This document shows, in pieces, positions 62,124 through 63,931 of a DNA stretch of 63,931 nucleotides. The position numbers and the translations under genes are program-made. Position 1 is the first letter of the stretch. Each line of letters opens with the position of its first letter. The notes under the pieces were generated by a model that saw nothing but the letters and a program-made list of their open reading frames with translations, had not been told where the DNA came from and ran no database searches. The stretch is from Candidatus Roseilinea sp. (GTDB lineage Bacteria > Chloroflexota > Anaerolineae > J036 > Brachytrichaceae): assembly GCA_025055235.1 (NCBI GenBank), contig JANWYN010000049.1:1-63931 (forward strand), in the 5' to 3' direction.

Positions 62124-62166
62124 CGTTCAGAAATCAGGTTTCTCCAAGAAACCTGGTTTCTGAACG
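62124..62166. repeat. 43-base near-perfect palindrome
   Basis: CGTTCAGAAATCAGGTTTCT, then CCA, then AGAAACCTGGTTTCTGAACG: a 20-base stem with one mismatch, 18 bases after the metalloprotease stop. It is a dispersed-type palindrome that may also act as terminator. Confidence 0.75.
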
Positions 62167-62273
62167 ATCCCACAGGAACAATCATCGCTCAAACGGCGTT
62201 CAAAACGATAGGGGCAGCTTCGTGACCAAGAAGTGCGGCCCTAAACAGATGCAATCGGACCACTAGAGGAAGT

Positions 62274-63931
62274 ATGTATCAGTCCAAAATCTACCGACCA
62301 ACCCTTTGGCTCACTACAGCAGTCACTGCATTCGTTGTCGCAACCGGTGGGCCCGCGCCGAGCCGGAAAGCCGTGCTTGCGATTACAGAGGAAACGACGT
62401 CCCCATCGAGTGTGGCAGCCAGCAGCCTGCCGGGCGTGCACTTCTTGCATGTTGCCACGTCGGCAAACATTTCAGGTCACTCAACGTATATTGACCATCC
62501 GGCGCTTAACGGGAATCCCGGTGCCATATTTCTGGTCACTCAGAATTGGAACCCGGGCGGCGTAGGTGGCACTTACAACAGCAATCCGATTGGCGTGTGG
62601 TACAACGCGCTCCAGAACAAGTGGGCCGTCTTCAATCAGAACCTTGCTGCCATGCCGCCTGGCGCTGCTTTCAACGTCTTCGTCCCCGCTGCTGGCTCGC
62701 ATGTGTTCGTCCACACGGCCACCGCCGGCAACATCTCGGGCAATTCGACCATGATTGATCACCCATTGCTCAACAACAATCCCAACGCCTTGGTCCTGGT
62801 CACCCAAAACTTCAACCCAGGCGGCGGAGGCGGCACGTATAACAACAAACACATTGGCGTGTGGTATACGGGCACCAAGTGGGCCATCTTCAACCAGGAT
62901 TTGGCCGCTATGCCGACGAACGCCAGCTTCAACGTGGTTGTAGCCGGTTCGACCGCAGCCGTTGTTCACACCGCAACGGCAGAAAATAGCTCGGCCCAGT
63001 CCACGTTCATTGATCATCCCTTGCTCAACGGCAACCCCAACGCCATTTTCGCGGTGACCCCGAACTGGAATCCGGGCGGCGTAGGCGGCACATACAACAA
63101 CCGCGCGATTGGCGTGTTCTACTTAAACGCCGTGAAAAGGTGGGCCGTCTTCAACCAGAACCTGGAGTCCATGCCGGCGGGCGCCAGCTTCAACGTGCTT
63201 CTCCCCGATACCCGCGCCGACGTCTTCGTCCACACGGCCACGGCCGGCAATACCGCGGGCGCCTCGAATCAATACACGTTTATTGACCATCCGATGCTCA
63301 ACAACAACCCTAACGCCGTCTTCTTCGTCACCCAAAACTGGAACCCGAACGGCGCCAGCAGCGGCACTTACAACGACCGTCCGATCGGCGTGTTCTACGC
63401 CAACACTGCGCAAAAGTGGGCGATCTTTAACCAGTCTGTTACTGCCATGCCGGCGGGTGCCGACTTCAACGTGCTCATCCCTCCGCCGGGTGCGAACGTG
63501 TTTATCCACACGGCTACAGCCGGCAATACCACAGGCCACGTTACGCGTATGGACCACCCTCTACTCAACAACAACCCGAACGCCAAGGTGTTGGTCACAC
63601 AAAGCTGGAATCCGGGTGGCATCGGTGGTACTTATAACAACCACCCGATTGGTGTCTATTTCTCCAGCGTCAGCAACCGGTGGATTATCTTCAACCAGGA
63701 CATAGCCACTATGCCGGTGGATGCCAGCTTTAACGTGATGGTGCTGAACGATCTTACCGCGCTACCCTGGAGCGAAGACGCTTTCGTCCACACAGCCACG
63801 TCTGCCAACACAACCGGCAATTGGACTGCCCTGAATCACCCCCTCACGAACGGCGTGCCGCCTGCGTTCGTGTTTATCACGGATAACTGGAACCCAGGCG
63901 GTGTGGGCGGCACCTACAACAATCACAACAC
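62274..63931 (+). CDS. Secreted repeat protein (DUF7452-like repeats), 3' end beyond window
   Basis: From ATG 62274 (GAGG just upstream) the frame stays open to the window end, 552 codons. A signal peptide (about 1-37) precedes at least five and a half repeats of about 92-100 residues. Each contains HTATAGN, IDHPLLNNNPNA, VTQNWNPGG, GTYNN, IGVWY, WAIFNQDLAAMP and ASFNV. The pattern resembles the DUF7452 type, possibly beta-propeller blades. Repeats start near residues 57, 145, 236, 330, 430 and 520. It is probably a surface or matrix protein. Confidence 0.88.
   Translation, partial: MYQSKIYRPTLWLTTAVTAFVVATGGPAPSRKAVLAITEETTSPSSVAASSLPGVHFLHVATSANISGHSTYIDHPALNGNPGAIFLVTQNWNPGGVGGTYNSNPIGVWYNALQNKWAVFNQNLAAMPPGAAFNVFVPAAGSHVFVHTATAGNISGNSTMIDHPLLNNNPNALVLVTQNFNPGGGGGTYNNKHIGVWYTGTKWAIFNQDLAAMPTNASFNVVVAGSTAAVVHTATAENSSAQSTFIDHPLLNGNPNAIFAVTPNWNPGGVGGTYNNRAIGVFYLNAVKRWAVFNQNLESMPAGASFNVLLPDTRADVFVHTATAGNTAGASNQYTFIDHPMLNNNPNAVFFVTQNWNPNGASSGTYNDRPIGVFYANTAQKWAIFNQSVTAMPAGADFNVLIPPPGANVFIHTATAGNTTGHVTRMDHPLLNNNPNAKVLVTQSWNPGGIGGTYNNHPIGVYFSSVSNRWIIFNQDIATMPVDASFNVMVLNDLTALPWSEDAFVHTATSANTTGNWTALNHPLTNGVPPAFVFITDNWNPGGVGGTYNNHN

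Overview
The window is high-GC bacterial DNA with dense, mostly operonic genes. The organism is probably a Chloroflexota bacterium of the Anaerolineae type. The grounds are the GC and codon habit, a peptide-binding protein and DUF-type proteins typical of that phylum, many short dispersed palindromic repeats between genes, Uma2-type nuclease genes and FAS1 proteins. No rRNA, tRNA, CRISPR array, insertion sequence with transposase or phage module was seen.

Region 1 (1-32.7 kb) is an iron and redox island. A minus-strand operon (8054 to <1) encodes an EfeO/imelysin-like lipoprotein, an FTR1-type iron permease, a small membrane protein, an ECF transporter core (fused ATPases plus EcfT), an IsdG/HmoA-type heme monooxygenase and an MFS exporter. 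A divergent DtxR-fold regulator (8280-9014) has lost the canonical metal ligands. Then come an MsrP/MsrQ-like molybdoenzyme and heme membrane pair, a four-domain FAS1 protein, a decayed hydrolase region, a coiled-coil protein and a nitroreductase. Next are a rhodanese-DUF2470 protein with a DUF3054 membrane protein, a Fut/Fbp ferric ABC transporter (16.7-20.6 kb), flavodoxin 1, and a ferric-siderophore uptake operon (22.3-29.5 kb) with two FecCD permeases, one ATPase, three binding proteins and an FhuF-like reductase. A YkoE-type ECF S component follows. The island ends with a plus-strand unit of a cysteine-free S4 paralogue, an unknown small protein and flavodoxin 2. Replacing ferredoxin with flavodoxin and combining several iron uptake routes suggests an iron-limitation response.

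Region 2 (32.7-42.4 kb) is carbohydrate and peptide related: an apiosidase-like hydrolase, an (alpha/alpha)6-type glycosidase, a VTT/DedA membrane protein and a MoaD/ThiS-like protein. It also has a peptide ABC module whose binding protein appears circularly permuted, DppB and DppC permeases without ATPases, and a Uma2 endonuclease-like protein.

Region 3 (42.4-58 kb) is mainly housekeeping: CysS, a PIN-TRAM membrane protein, DUF3090 with an SCO1664-like kinase-fold protein, FolC, an LCP family protein, ribosomal L9, TpiA, a FemAB-like transferase, L7/L12 and L10, and MsrA. Two things stand out. One is a two-gene unit with an effector-associated-domain-like protein (50.5-52.1 kb). The other is an AhpD-like peroxidase gene (56523-57161) with an in-frame TGA exactly where the second cysteine of the CxxC motif belongs, a strong selenocysteine candidate.

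Region 4 (58.2-63.9 kb) holds a large secreted metzincin-like protein with LamG-like and thrombospondin type 3-like segments, then a secreted protein of ~95-residue repeats that runs off the window.

Several dispersed repeat families occur, and two have entered coding sequence in frame.
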